Of a stretch of 64,000 nt of DNA, positions 8,036 to 15,743 are shown one piece after another; position 1 is the stretch's first letter, and each line of letters starts with the position of its first letter. A program made the position numbers and the translations under genes. The notes under the pieces are model-generated. The model did no database searches, was not told where the DNA came from, and saw only the letters and a list, made by a program, of their open reading frames with translations. Source of the DNA: JACPDI01 sp035463475 (GTDB taxonomy: Bacteria; Acidobacteriota; Vicinamibacteria; Vicinamibacterales; 2-12-FULL-66-21); assembly GCA_035463475.1 (NCBI GenBank), contig DATHTE010000110.1, positions 32,899-96,898 on the forward strand. Direction: 5' to 3'.

Positions 8036-9385
8036 ATGGCCTTGAAACGCCGGCCTGCGGTCGTGCTGGTGGGACGGCCCAATGTCGGCAAGAGTACGCT
8101 CTTCAACCGCATCACCGGGACCCGTCGAGCTATCGTCACGGCCGTGGCCGGCACCACGCGAGACGTGATTACCCAGCCCGCGGAATGGCAGGGCACCGCG
8201 TTCTCGCTCGTGGATACCGGCGGGATGTTCGGCCAGAGTGAGGACCCGCTGCATGACCTGGTCGTCGCGGGGGGCCGGCGTGCGATCACGGCGGGGGACG
8301 TGGTCGTCTTCTTGGTGGACGGCCGCGAGGGGGTCGTTCCGGGGGACCAGGACATCGCGCAGGCGCTCCACGAGGCGGGCAAGCCGGTCATCGTCGCCGT
8401 GAACAAGACAGACGATCGCCGCGCCCGCGGGCGGATCGTCGAGTTCTACCAGTTCGGGTTCGAGCCGGTCCTCGAGATCGCGGCCGAACCCGGCGAGGGG
8501 ATCGGCGATCTGCTCGACGAGGTGCTCAAGCGCCTTCCCGCGAGGCGCGTGGTCCGAACGGAGGATGAGACCCCCGCCGAGGAAGCGGAGATCTCTGTCG
8601 CGATCGTCGGCCGGCCGAACGTGGGGAAGTCATCGCTGTTGAACCGGCTGCTGCGCGAGGAGCGCGCGATGGTGAGCGAAATGCCGGGCACCACGCGCGA
8701 CGCGGTCGACGCGGTCCTCCGCTGGAACCGGCGCCGCTTCCGGCTGGTGGACACAGCCGGTATCCGCCGTCCCGGCCGGGTCGCCCGATCGGGGCAACTC
8801 GAGTCGGTGAGTGTCCTGGTCGCGCGTCGCGCCATCGAGCGAGCCGACGTCGCTGTGGTGGTGATCGACGCGACCGAGGGGGCGACCGACCAGGACGGCG
8901 CGATCGCGGGCGAGGTCGAAAAAGCGGGGTGCGGCGTGATCGTCGCCGCGAACAAGTGGGATCTCGTGAAAGGGCGCGGTCCCGACTACTCGAAGGAGTT
9001 CGACGACCGCCTGCGCTTTCAGCTGAAGTTCCTCGAGTACGCGCCCGTGCTGCACATCTCGGCGCTCACCGGCGAGCGCGCGCCTAAGCTGCTCGAGATG
9101 GTGGATCGCGTCGCGGCGGCACGGGCGACGCGCATCCCCACTGGAGAGCTGAATCGCTTCATCAAGGCGATCACCGCGACGCACCCGCCCGCCAGCCCAG
9201 GGAAGCGCGAAGTGCGGATCCTGTACGCCGCGCAGACCGCTGTGAAGCCTCCGACGTTCGTGTTCTTCACGAACGTGGCAACGACGTTCCATTTCTCGTA
9301 CGAGCGCTTCCTGGTCAACAGGCTGCGCGAGTCGTTCGGGCTGCTCGGCACGCCGGTGAGGATCCACGTGCGGCGGCGGGGGTAA
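8036..9385 (+). CDS. der: ribosome biogenesis GTPase Der (EngA), tandem G domains
   Basis: 449 residues. Essential double GTPase for 50S subunit maturation. The first G domain has GRPNVGKST (residues 13-21), DTGG and NKTD; the second has GRPNVGKSS (about 192-200), DTAG and NKWD; the C-terminal KH-like domain ends with FVNRLRESFGLLGTPVRIHVRRRG. ATG start at 8036 with no obvious ribosome-binding site. The stop TAA is the first part of a REP-like palindrome. Confidence 0.97.
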   Translation: MALKRRPAVVLVGRPNVGKSTLFNRITGTRRAIVTAVAGTTRDVITQPAEWQGTAFSLVDTGGMFGQSEDPLHDLVVAGGRRAITAGDVVVFLVDGREGVVPGDQDIAQALHEAGKPVIVAVNKTDDRRARGRIVEFYQFGFEPVLEIAAEPGEGIGDLLDEVLKRLPARRVVRTEDETPAEEAEISVAIVGRPNVGKSSLLNRLLREERAMVSEMPGTTRDAVDAVLRWNRRRFRLVDTAGIRRPGRVARSGQLESVSVLVARRAIERADVAVVVIDATEGATDQDGAIAGEVEKAGCGVIVAANKWDLVKGRGPDYSKEFDDRLRFQLKFLEYAPVLHISALTGERAPKLLEMVDRVAAARATRIPTGELNRFIKAITATHPPASPGKREVRILYAAQTAVKPPTFVFFTNVATTFHFSYERFLVNRLRESFGLLGTPVRIHVRRRG

Positions 9386-9387
9386 AT

Positions 9388-9474
9388 GGGGTCAGACCCC
9401 ATTTTTACGATTTGCGTAAGCGCCCGCACTCTCCCACGGCGCTCACGTAAACCGTAAAAATGGGGTCTGAACCC
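9388..9474. repeat. REP-like palindromic element, copy 1
   Basis: Two 37-base arms (9388-9424 and 9438-9474) are inverted copies with 4 mismatches, separated by 13 bases. The outer part carries GGGGTCAGACCCC followed by ATTTTTACG. The same sequence type recurs at 32445-32530. Such GGGGTC(A/T)GACCCC palindromes are typical of non-autonomous REP/MITE-type elements; no transposase is nearby. It starts at the der stop codon and could also act as a 3' stem-loop. Confidence 0.8.
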
Positions 9475-9489
9475 TTTTTGCTGGCAGGC

Positions 9490-9654
9490 CCCGATTCGGC
9501 GGAGCAGCGACGCGAGATCCTCGCCGTCGATGTACTCCATGGAGAGGAACCTCTGCCCGCCGTCCTCGTCGACGTCATACACGCGGCAGACGTTGGGATG
9601 CGAGACCTGGCGCGCGAGATGCGCTTCCGCATGAAACCGGGCGAGGCGCTTCCA
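9490..9654 (-). pseudogene. remnant of a serine/threonine protein kinase (N-lobe fragment)
   Basis: Read on the - strand, one frame encodes about 55 residues of a Pkn-type kinase: WKRLARFHAEAHLARQ, SHPNVCRVYDV, then FLSMEYIDGEDLASLLRRIG. This corresponds to helix alphaC, beta4, beta5 and the hinge. The ATP-binding loop and beta3 lysine upstream, and the catalytic loop downstream, are absent; the frame runs into the REP-like element at 9474. No start or stop makes a sensible gene. Together with the flanking palindrome it fills the 326-base gap between der and the MerR gene. Confidence 0.75.
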
Positions 9655-9687
9655 CCGTCCGCAGCTGCCTCGGCGAAGGCCGAAGCC

Positions 9688-9696
9688 TGATATACT
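9688..9696 (+). promoter_or_regulatory. extended -10 promoter of the MerR-type gene
   Basis: TG-A-TATACT is an extended -10 element (5 of 6 matches in the hexamer plus the TGn extension) with no recognisable -35, as allowed for extended -10 promoters. The predicted start is near 9703, leaving a leader of about 9 bases before ATG 9712. Confidence 0.55.
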
Positions 9697-9711
9697 GCCA
9701 AAAGTCGTCCG

Positions 9712-10239
9712 ATGACCATCGCGGAAGTCCCGAACAGGTCCCTGTTCAAGCCGCTTGAGGTCTGCGAGATCGCGCAGCTCCAGCCCTACGTCCTGCGTTC
9801 GTGGGAGGCGGAGTTTCCGGATCTCGGGGTGACCCGTCCCGGTTCACCGGGGCGCGTATACCGCCGGCACGATCTCGAGCGCGTGTTGCGGCTGAAGCAC
9901 CTGTTGTTCGTTGAGGGGCTCACGCTCGCGGGCGCGCGGCGGCGGCTGGAAGAGGAACGCGCGGCGCTCCCGGAAATAGAGGAGGTTGCGCCGCCTCCCG
10001 CTCCTCGCGGGAAGGCGGCGGGCGCGGGCGCCGACTCGGGGTTGAAGGAACAGCTCAAACAGCTGCGCGGCGCGCTCAAGTCGCTGCTCGAGATGCTCGA
10101 TCACGGGCGCGAGCGGCGCGCGCCGGTGTTCGAGCTCAATGCCGAAGCGGGAGCCCCCGCCCGCTCCGGCCGCGGGAAACCCGCCAAGGCGTCCGCCAGG
10201 CCGCGGCCACGCAACGGCCGCGCGCGGCGGAACTCCTGA
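9712..10239 (+). CDS. MerR family transcriptional regulator
   Basis: 175 residues. The N-terminal winged helix-turn-helix of MerR type spans about residues 12-85 (LFKPLEVCEIAQLQPYVLRSWEAEF...GRVYRRHDLERVLRLKHLL). A low-complexity Pro/Ala/Lys linker follows, then a short coiled-coil (LKEQLKQLRGALKSLLEML) that could dimerise, and a basic Arg/Lys-rich tail. No effector-binding cysteines are seen, so metal sensing is unlikely. Target unknown. Confidence 0.88.
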   Translation: MTIAEVPNRSLFKPLEVCEIAQLQPYVLRSWEAEFPDLGVTRPGSPGRVYRRHDLERVLRLKHLLFVEGLTLAGARRRLEEERAALPEIEEVAPPPAPRGKAAGAGADSGLKEQLKQLRGALKSLLEMLDHGRERRAPVFELNAEAGAPARSGRGKPAKASARPRPRNGRARRNS

Positions 10240-10285
10240 GCGCCCGGCGCCAGCCGGACGCGAGGGAATCGAGTTCGTGTCGGAT

Positions 10286-10363
10286 CGGGATGTAGCGCAG
10301 CCTGGCTAGCGCACCAGACTGGGGGTCTGGGGGTCGCGGGTTCGAATCCCGCCATCCCGACCA
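10286..10363 (+). tRNA. tRNA-Pro (anticodon GGG)
   Basis: Complete cloverleaf of 78 nt with encoded CCA: acceptor CGGGATG pairs with CATCCCG, anticodon arm CCAGA-CTGGGGG-TCTGG gives anticodon GGG (reads CCC), and the T arm is GCGGG-TTCGAAT-CCCGC. Confidence 0.97.
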
Positions 10364-10374
10364 ATCAATTCAAT

Positions 10375-10430
10375 GCCGAAGGCCGAATGCGGAAGGCCGA
10401 ATGCGTCAAGGCCGAATGTCAGGAAGGCCA
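10375..10430. repeat. short degenerate tandem repeat after tRNA-Pro
   Basis: Four imperfect copies of the unit AAGGCCGAATGC with small spacers, directly after the tRNA. Probably a simple intergenic repeat; no coding or RNA function is apparent. Confidence 0.6.
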
Positions 10431-10450
10431 AACGGCAAAAGGGCGCGTAA

Positions 10451-10648
10451 CTACCCCAGAAACAGCACGGCAGCGACGGCCCACAATGCCAGCGCCAGGC
10501 CGGAGGCGATCGTCAGGTCTTTCCAGAGAGGCGTCCGTCCGTCCTCATCACCGTCGGGGCCGGGCTCGAGGAAATCCAGTGGGACCTTGGGCACGTTCGG
10601 CTCGCGCCATCGTGCGACTGTCCACTCATCGGATCGTGATGAAAACAT
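10451..10648 (-). CDS. small hypothetical membrane protein (65 aa)
   Basis: ATG at 10648 is preceded by GGAGG (10658-10654) with a 5-base spacer, a good ribosome-binding site; a longer frame exists upstream but has no such site. The product has a polar, acidic N-terminal half (VPLDFLEPGPDGDEDG) and a C-terminal hydrophobic helix (LTIASGLALALWAVAAVLFLG), so it is a tail-anchored or single-span protein. I recognise no family. The region 10649-10881 upstream of the next gene holds nothing else that I can identify. Confidence 0.55.
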   Translation of the reverse strand: MFSSRSDEWTVARWREPNVPKVPLDFLEPGPDGDEDGRTPLWKDLTIASGLALALWAVAAVLFLG

Positions 10649-10881
10649 ACAGTCCTCCAGCCATGGCTCGATGAAGCAAGCCGGATGCAGCAACCTGGCT
10701 GCCACGCGTCTCCGAGACCGAGGTGGAGCACGAAGCTGAGACGGCTCAACGCTTTGTGCGCCACGCCTCTGCAGTTCGCGAATGGACCGACCTGGAACGA
10801 GTTGCATTAGGTTCGACAGCGGCGTCCTAAAACATTGCGATACACTGACCACGCCAGCCTGCCCACTGCCCGGAGCATTTC

Positions 10882-12930
10882 GTGAGACACCACGCCGTCG
10901 CGCTCGTCGTCGCCGCGAGCGCGTCCCTTGCGCTTGGCGCCGCGCAGCAGGAGACCCGCCCCTCTCAACCGACGTTCCGGTCGGAGGCCAACTACATCAG
11001 GGTCGATGCGTTCGTGACTCGCGACGGCGTTCCCGTCGAAGACCTCATCGCGACTGACTTCCAGCTTCTCGAGGACGGTGTGGCCCAGAAGATCGAGGCC
11101 TTCGAGCACGTGCGGGTGCGACCGGCCGGGCCGCAGGCCGCGCGCGTCGAGCCCAACAACCAGCAGGCCGCGAACCAGATGGCCGGCGATCCGCGCAGCC
11201 GGGTCTTCGTGTTGTTTCTGGACATCGACCATGTACCGGTCGACGGATCGCACCGGCTCAAGACGGCGCTTGCTCGCCTCCTCTCCGAGGTGATCGGCGC
11301 TGACGACCTCGTCGGCCTGATCACGTCGAGGCACAGCCCGTCGGAGCTGATCCTGGGGCGCAAGACGGCACTCATCGAAGAGCAGCTGGAGAAGTACTGG
11401 TATTGGGGCCGCCGCGACACGCTGCTGCAGGACCCTGACGAACAGATGTACGAGTCGTGCTACCTGCCGTACGTCGGCGGCGAGCAGATCGTGTATGAGA
11501 TGATCGACCGCCGGCGCGAGAAACTGGCGCTCGATGCGCTGACCGATCTCGTGATCCACCTCCGCGGGCTCCGCGAAGAACGCAAAGCGGTGCTCATGTT
11601 CTCGGCCGGGTGGCAGTTGTACCGGCAGAACCAGGCGCTCGCGCGCCCGCTGGTGATGAAGGGTGATCCGAGCGGCACGGCGCAACCTCCCCCGCCGCCG
11701 CACATTGTCATCGGGCCTGGCGGTCGCCTGACATCGGGCGACGATCCGAGGACGGGACAGCAGAGAACGCTGTGCGAGCGTCACCGCTTCGACTTGGCGC
11801 ACGTCGACAATTGGCAGACCTTCATGGACCTCATGCAGGACGCCAACCGCGGGAACGTCAGCTTCTACCCGATCGATCCGCGCGGCCTCGTGGTGTTCGA
11901 TTCACCCATCGGTCCCCGGCCGCCCTTGCCGCTCGCGATCGACGCGCAGATTCTCCGCGCGCGTCTCACGACGCTGCGCACGCTGGCGTCGGAGACCGAC
12001 GGCCTCGCGATCGTCGATACCAACGATCTCTCGGCAGGGCTCCGCCGCGTCACCGCCGACCTGACTTCCTACTACCTGTTCGGGTACTACTCCACGAACG
12101 CTTCGCTCGATGGCAAGTACCGGCGCATCACCGTGCGCGTGAAGCGCCCCGGGCTCGACGTGCGCGCGCGCAAGGGATACCGCGCCGCGACGAGGGAAGA
12201 GGTGGCGCGCGGCGTTGCCGCGGCCGCGACGAGCGACACGACGGCGGCCGCGGCGAGGAGCAACGCTGCGGCACAGGCGCTGAACCGGCTCGCCCTGATT
12301 CGCCCGGACGCCGGGCTGTACGTCCACGCCGTTCACCAGTCCGGCGGACCGCTGTGGGTTGCGGGAGAGTTGCCGGCGGCGGCAGCGCGCGCGCCCGGTT
12401 GGGCGCGTGGCGGGCGTGTCTCGATCGTGGCGGTCGATGCCGCGGGGAACACGGTCGGTGTCGGACGCCAGCAGTTATCGGCGGGCGAGCGTGCCTTCCT
12501 TCTGCGGCTGCCCCTCGACGCTGCCGCGAAGACGCCCGCGCGCGTCCAGGTTCGCGCAGAAGCCGAAGGGGTCCCGCCCGTGGGCGTGGAAATCGCTCCG
12601 GAGGCGGACGAACCGTTGCTGCTGCGCCGGGTGGGAACGGCGCCTCCACGCGCCGCGGCCGACTTCCGTTTCTTCCGGACCGAGGAACTGAGGTATCGAT
12701 GGCCTCTTGCCGCCGGCGAGTCGCCCGCCGCAGCGCGCGCCCTCGACCGGAACGGCAACGCGATGCAGTTGTCCCCCTCGGTAACGGAGGAGACCGTCGA
12801 GGGGAGCCGATGGATGGCGGGGACGCTTTCGCTTGCGCCCCTGGTCAACGGTGACTACCTCCTGGAGCTCACCAAACGTCACGCCGACCAAGAGATCCGG
12901 ACGCTGCTCCCTTTCCGCGTCGTGCGTTGA
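10882..12930 (+). CDS. secreted VWFA-related domain protein (acidobacterial type)
   Basis: 682 residues. GTG start with GGAG 6 bases upstream. N-terminal signal peptide (VALVVAASASLALGAAQQ). The segment RSEANYIRVDAFVTRDGVPVEDLIATDFQLLEDGV followed by RVFVLFLDIDHVPVDGSHR and later FMDLMQDANRGNVSFYPIDPRGL, TLASETDGLAIVDTNDLSAGLRRV and YYLFGYYSTN is the arrangement of the VWFA-related family described from Acidobacteria (TIGR03436). The MIDAS motif is atypical (DIDHV). The C-terminal about 230 residues are a further beta-rich region. Exported; function unknown. Confidence 0.88.
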   Translation: MRHHAVALVVAASASLALGAAQQETRPSQPTFRSEANYIRVDAFVTRDGVPVEDLIATDFQLLEDGVAQKIEAFEHVRVRPAGPQAARVEPNNQQAANQMAGDPRSRVFVLFLDIDHVPVDGSHRLKTALARLLSEVIGADDLVGLITSRHSPSELILGRKTALIEEQLEKYWYWGRRDTLLQDPDEQMYESCYLPYVGGEQIVYEMIDRRREKLALDALTDLVIHLRGLREERKAVLMFSAGWQLYRQNQALARPLVMKGDPSGTAQPPPPPHIVIGPGGRLTSGDDPRTGQQRTLCERHRFDLAHVDNWQTFMDLMQDANRGNVSFYPIDPRGLVVFDSPIGPRPPLPLAIDAQILRARLTTLRTLASETDGLAIVDTNDLSAGLRRVTADLTSYYLFGYYSTNASLDGKYRRITVRVKRPGLDVRARKGYRAATREEVARGVAAAATSDTTAAAARSNAAAQALNRLALIRPDAGLYVHAVHQSGGPLWVAGELPAAAARAPGWARGGRVSIVAVDAAGNTVGVGRQQLSAGERAFLLRLPLDAAAKTPARVQVRAEAEGVPPVGVEIAPEADEPLLLRRVGTAPPRAAADFRFFRTEELRYRWPLAAGESPAAARALDRNGNAMQLSPSVTEETVEGSRWMAGTLSLAPLVNGDYLLELTKRHADQEIRTLLPFRVVR

Positions 12931-13181
12931 ATTGTGCAGCGGCCCGCGGATTGCCGGGTTTTCGGTAGCGCTGCTGAGATTTCGCCGCTCTTGCCTCTCC
13001 GTTGTTGAAATTTGCGCCTGAAACAGGGGACCCCCATCCCGCGCCGGGCGTGCTGTCAGCCCGGCCCCGGGCACCCGTTTTGCTCGGTTCCTCGCATCGA
13101 TTTCTTGTCAAAAACTCCCCCGGGCCGCTGATCGGCGTGCCGAAGGTCGGCGAAGCTCGGTTCATCGCAGGAGCCCATTCG

Positions 13182-15041
13182 GTGTTCGACGTAGCCTCGA
13201 CTCCCCGCGAGCGCCTACGCGACGACGCTGCGCCAGGGAGGCTTGTACGGCCGCTCCGCAGGTCGGTACCGCACCGCGCGGCCGCGCAAGGGATCTACGC
13301 GCGCGCCGCGTACGCCGACACGCCCGGCGCTGCGCAGCAACGCGCGTCGGACGAACGGCTCCTGGCCGGTGCACGCTTTCTCGCCGTCTTCGTGCTGAGC
13401 GTCGCGACGGCGCTGGACCCGGGCCACTCCACGGCGATCGAATGGTTCGTCGGCGTGTACCTGTTCTACGCCGCGATCGTGTTCGCCGCGAGCGGGACAC
13501 GTTCTCGCTGGATTGTCGGCCACGCCGGCAGGCTCCACGCCGTCGACATCCTGTGGGCGACGATCGCGACGACGCTGACGGGCGGCACGAGCAGCAACAT
13601 CTTTCCGTTCTTCGCGTTCGTGCTCGCCGCGAGCTCGTTCCGCGAGGGCGTGCGGGGCACGCTCCGCGACGCGGCGATCGTCGTCGTGGTGGCCACCGGG
13701 CAGGCGGTCGCGGCCCGCGCCGGCGTGACGCCCGCGCCGGTGCACCTCGACCTCTTCGTCGTGCGCCTGGCGTATATCGGCATCGGAATCGGGGTGCTGT
13801 TCGGCGTGCTTTCCGAGCGGCAACGGCGATCGCGGTTCGAGGCGCTCGCCGTGGCCGACCTCGTCGCCCGTGTCAGCCGCGCGCCGCGACTCGGTCCGGC
13901 TGTTCGCACCATGCTCGGCCGCCTGCTCGAGGTGTTCGCCGCGCAGGAAGCGCTGCTGGCGGTCGAGGAGGCGGAGACCCGCGCCTTGTCACTCTGGCAC
14001 GCTAGCTGGCGGCCCGGCGCCGACGCCGCCGTGTCGCACACACCGCTGCTTCGACACGACGCCTCGGCCTGGATGCCCGAGCCCTCGCTGGCGGTGTCGG
14101 CGTGCGAGTTGCGCCGTGCGCACCGCGACAAGGGCCCCGCCCTGGTCTCGACGGCGCTCGACGCGCGAGGCGCGGCGATCAAGGCGGCGTTTCCGGTTCC
14201 GCCGGCTGTCGGGTCGTGCCCGTGGAGACGGCTGGTCACGGTGGCAATCGCCGCCCCGGGTGTGTGGGCCGGTCAGCTGTACCTGCTCGACCCGGAACGC
14301 TGGCCCGGGGGGGAGTGGCGTCTCCGGTTTCTGCAGACGATCGTCCGGCAGGTGGGTCCCGGACTCGAGACGCTCTACCTGCTCCGGCGGCTTCGCTCTC
14401 GCGCCGAGTCGCTGGAGCGGGCGCGCATCTCGCGCGAGCTCCACGACGGCGTGCTCCAGTCGCTCGCGGGTCTCGAGATGCGCGTGGACGTGCTGCGGCG
14501 GAGCGCGGAGAGGCTGGCGCCCGCTGTCGCCCCGGACCTGGGCGAGTTGCGGGACCTGCTCCACGGAGAGGCGATCGAGCTCCGCGAGCTGATGCAGCGC
14601 CTTCGCACGGCGAACGTGGACGCGCGCGGGCTTCCCGGCGAGCTCGCGGATCTCGTGGGAAGGTTCGGTCGCACCGCGGACATCGACGCCCGGCTTGACT
14701 GGACGGTCGATCGGCTCAGCCTCACGCCGCGCCAGTGCTCGGAGCTGATGCGCATCGTCCAGGAAGCGCTGTTCAACGTCCGCCGGCACAGCGGCGCGAC
14801 GCGCGTGGTCGTTCGCGTCGAAGCGGACGTGTGCGCCTGGGCGCTGATCGTCGAGGACAACGGCCGTGGGCTCGGATTCAACGGTCGATTGCGGCACGAA
14901 CAGATGGAGACGCCCGGCACGGGGCCGCGTGTCATTCGGGAGCGGGTTGCCGCTCTCGGCGGAATGCTGGACGTGGAGTCATCGTCGTCCGGCACTCGCC
15001 TGGAGATGACGTTCCCGCGTCAAACAGCGGAGTCGAAGTAG
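13182..15041 (+). CDS. membrane sensor histidine kinase, NarX/DegS (HisKA_3) type
   Basis: About 619 residues if it starts at GTG 13182, which has AGGAG (13169-13173) 8 bases upstream; the frame is open back to 13002, so the start is uncertain. The N-terminal half has about six hydrophobic segments (for example FLAVFVLSVATAL, FFAFVLAAS, YIGIGIGVLFGVL), then a GAF-like region. The HisKA_3 dimerisation box is ERARISRELHDGVLQSLAG with the phospho-acceptor His in ELHDG, and the ATPase domain shows IVQEALFNVRRHSGA and EDNGRGLGF. It is 3 bases from the response regulator and probably cotranscribed with the efflux genes. Upstream, 12931-13181 contains a 7-bp hairpin (13043-13065) and little else. 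Confidence 0.9.
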   Translation: MFDVASTPRERLRDDAAPGRLVRPLRRSVPHRAAAQGIYARAAYADTPGAAQQRASDERLLAGARFLAVFVLSVATALDPGHSTAIEWFVGVYLFYAAIVFAASGTRSRWIVGHAGRLHAVDILWATIATTLTGGTSSNIFPFFAFVLAASSFREGVRGTLRDAAIVVVVATGQAVAARAGVTPAPVHLDLFVVRLAYIGIGIGVLFGVLSERQRRSRFEALAVADLVARVSRAPRLGPAVRTMLGRLLEVFAAQEALLAVEEAETRALSLWHASWRPGADAAVSHTPLLRHDASAWMPEPSLAVSACELRRAHRDKGPALVSTALDARGAAIKAAFPVPPAVGSCPWRRLVTVAIAAPGVWAGQLYLLDPERWPGGEWRLRFLQTIVRQVGPGLETLYLLRRLRSRAESLERARISRELHDGVLQSLAGLEMRVDVLRRSAERLAPAVAPDLGELRDLLHGEAIELRELMQRLRTANVDARGLPGELADLVGRFGRTADIDARLDWTVDRLSLTPRQCSELMRIVQEALFNVRRHSGATRVVVRVEADVCAWALIVEDNGRGLGFNGRLRHEQMETPGTGPRVIRERVAALGGMLDVESSSSGTRLEMTFPRQTAESK

Positions 15042-15044
15042 GCC

Positions 15045-15743
15045 ATGCAGATGATACGCATCGTCACCGCCGACGATCATCCAATTTTCCGCGACGGGCT
15101 GCGCCGCCTGCTCGAGAGCGAGCCCGGCTTCCAGGTCGTGGGCGAGGCGGGCTCCGGGACCGAGGCCTTGCGAGTGGTGGCGCAGCTCTCGCCCGACATA
15201 CTGCTCCTCGACATGGGCATGCCGGACGGCTCGGGGCTCGACGTGCTGCGCGCGCTGCGCGGTGAGAGCGGGAAAGTGAAAGTGATTCTGCTCACCGCCG
15301 GCGCGGAGAAGGAGCACATGCTCGAGGCGCTGCAGCTCGGCGCGCGCGGGCTCGTTCTGAAGCACTCCGCGACGCCGCTCCTCCACAAGTGCATCAGGTC
15401 CGTGATGGCGGGGGAGTACTGGTTCGGCCACGATCGTCTGCCCGATCTCATCGAGGCGCTGCGCGAGGTGGGGGAGCCGCGGATGCCGGCTCCGGTCGAG
15501 ACGCTCACGCGGCGCGAGATCCAGGTCATCGCCGCGGTCGTGGACGGCGCGACGAACCGCGACATCTCTGAACAGCTCGGCCTCTCGGAGCAGACCGTCA
15601 AGAACCACCTGTCGCACATCTACGACAAGATCGGCGTCTCCAACCGGCTCGAGCTGGCACTGTTCGCGATCCACCACAAGCTGCTGTCGCACCTGTCTGC
15701 CGGCGCTGTGCCCAACGGAACCGCCACGAGGGCGCCGCGATGA
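15045..15743 (+). CDS. NarL/FixJ family response regulator
   Basis: 232 residues. Receiver domain with acidic pair D10/D11, phospho-acceptor D56 (LLLLDMGMPDGSG), LLTA and the conserved Lys in LVLKHSA; C-terminal LuxR-type helix-turn-helix (LTRREIQVIAAVVDGATNRDI followed by SEQTVKNHLSHIYDKIGVSN). Paired with the upstream kinase. Its last bases overlap the ATG of the CusB-like gene (ATGA), so this regulator and the metal efflux pair are translated from one message, which suggests it controls metal or copper response genes. Confidence 0.95.
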   Translation: MQMIRIVTADDHPIFRDGLRRLLESEPGFQVVGEAGSGTEALRVVAQLSPDILLLDMGMPDGSGLDVLRALRGESGKVKVILLTAGAEKEHMLEALQLGARGLVLKHSATPLLHKCIRSVMAGEYWFGHDRLPDLIEALREVGEPRMPAPVETLTRREIQVIAAVVDGATNRDISEQLGLSEQTVKNHLSHIYDKIGVSNRLELALFAIHHKLLSHLSAGAVPNGTATRAPR

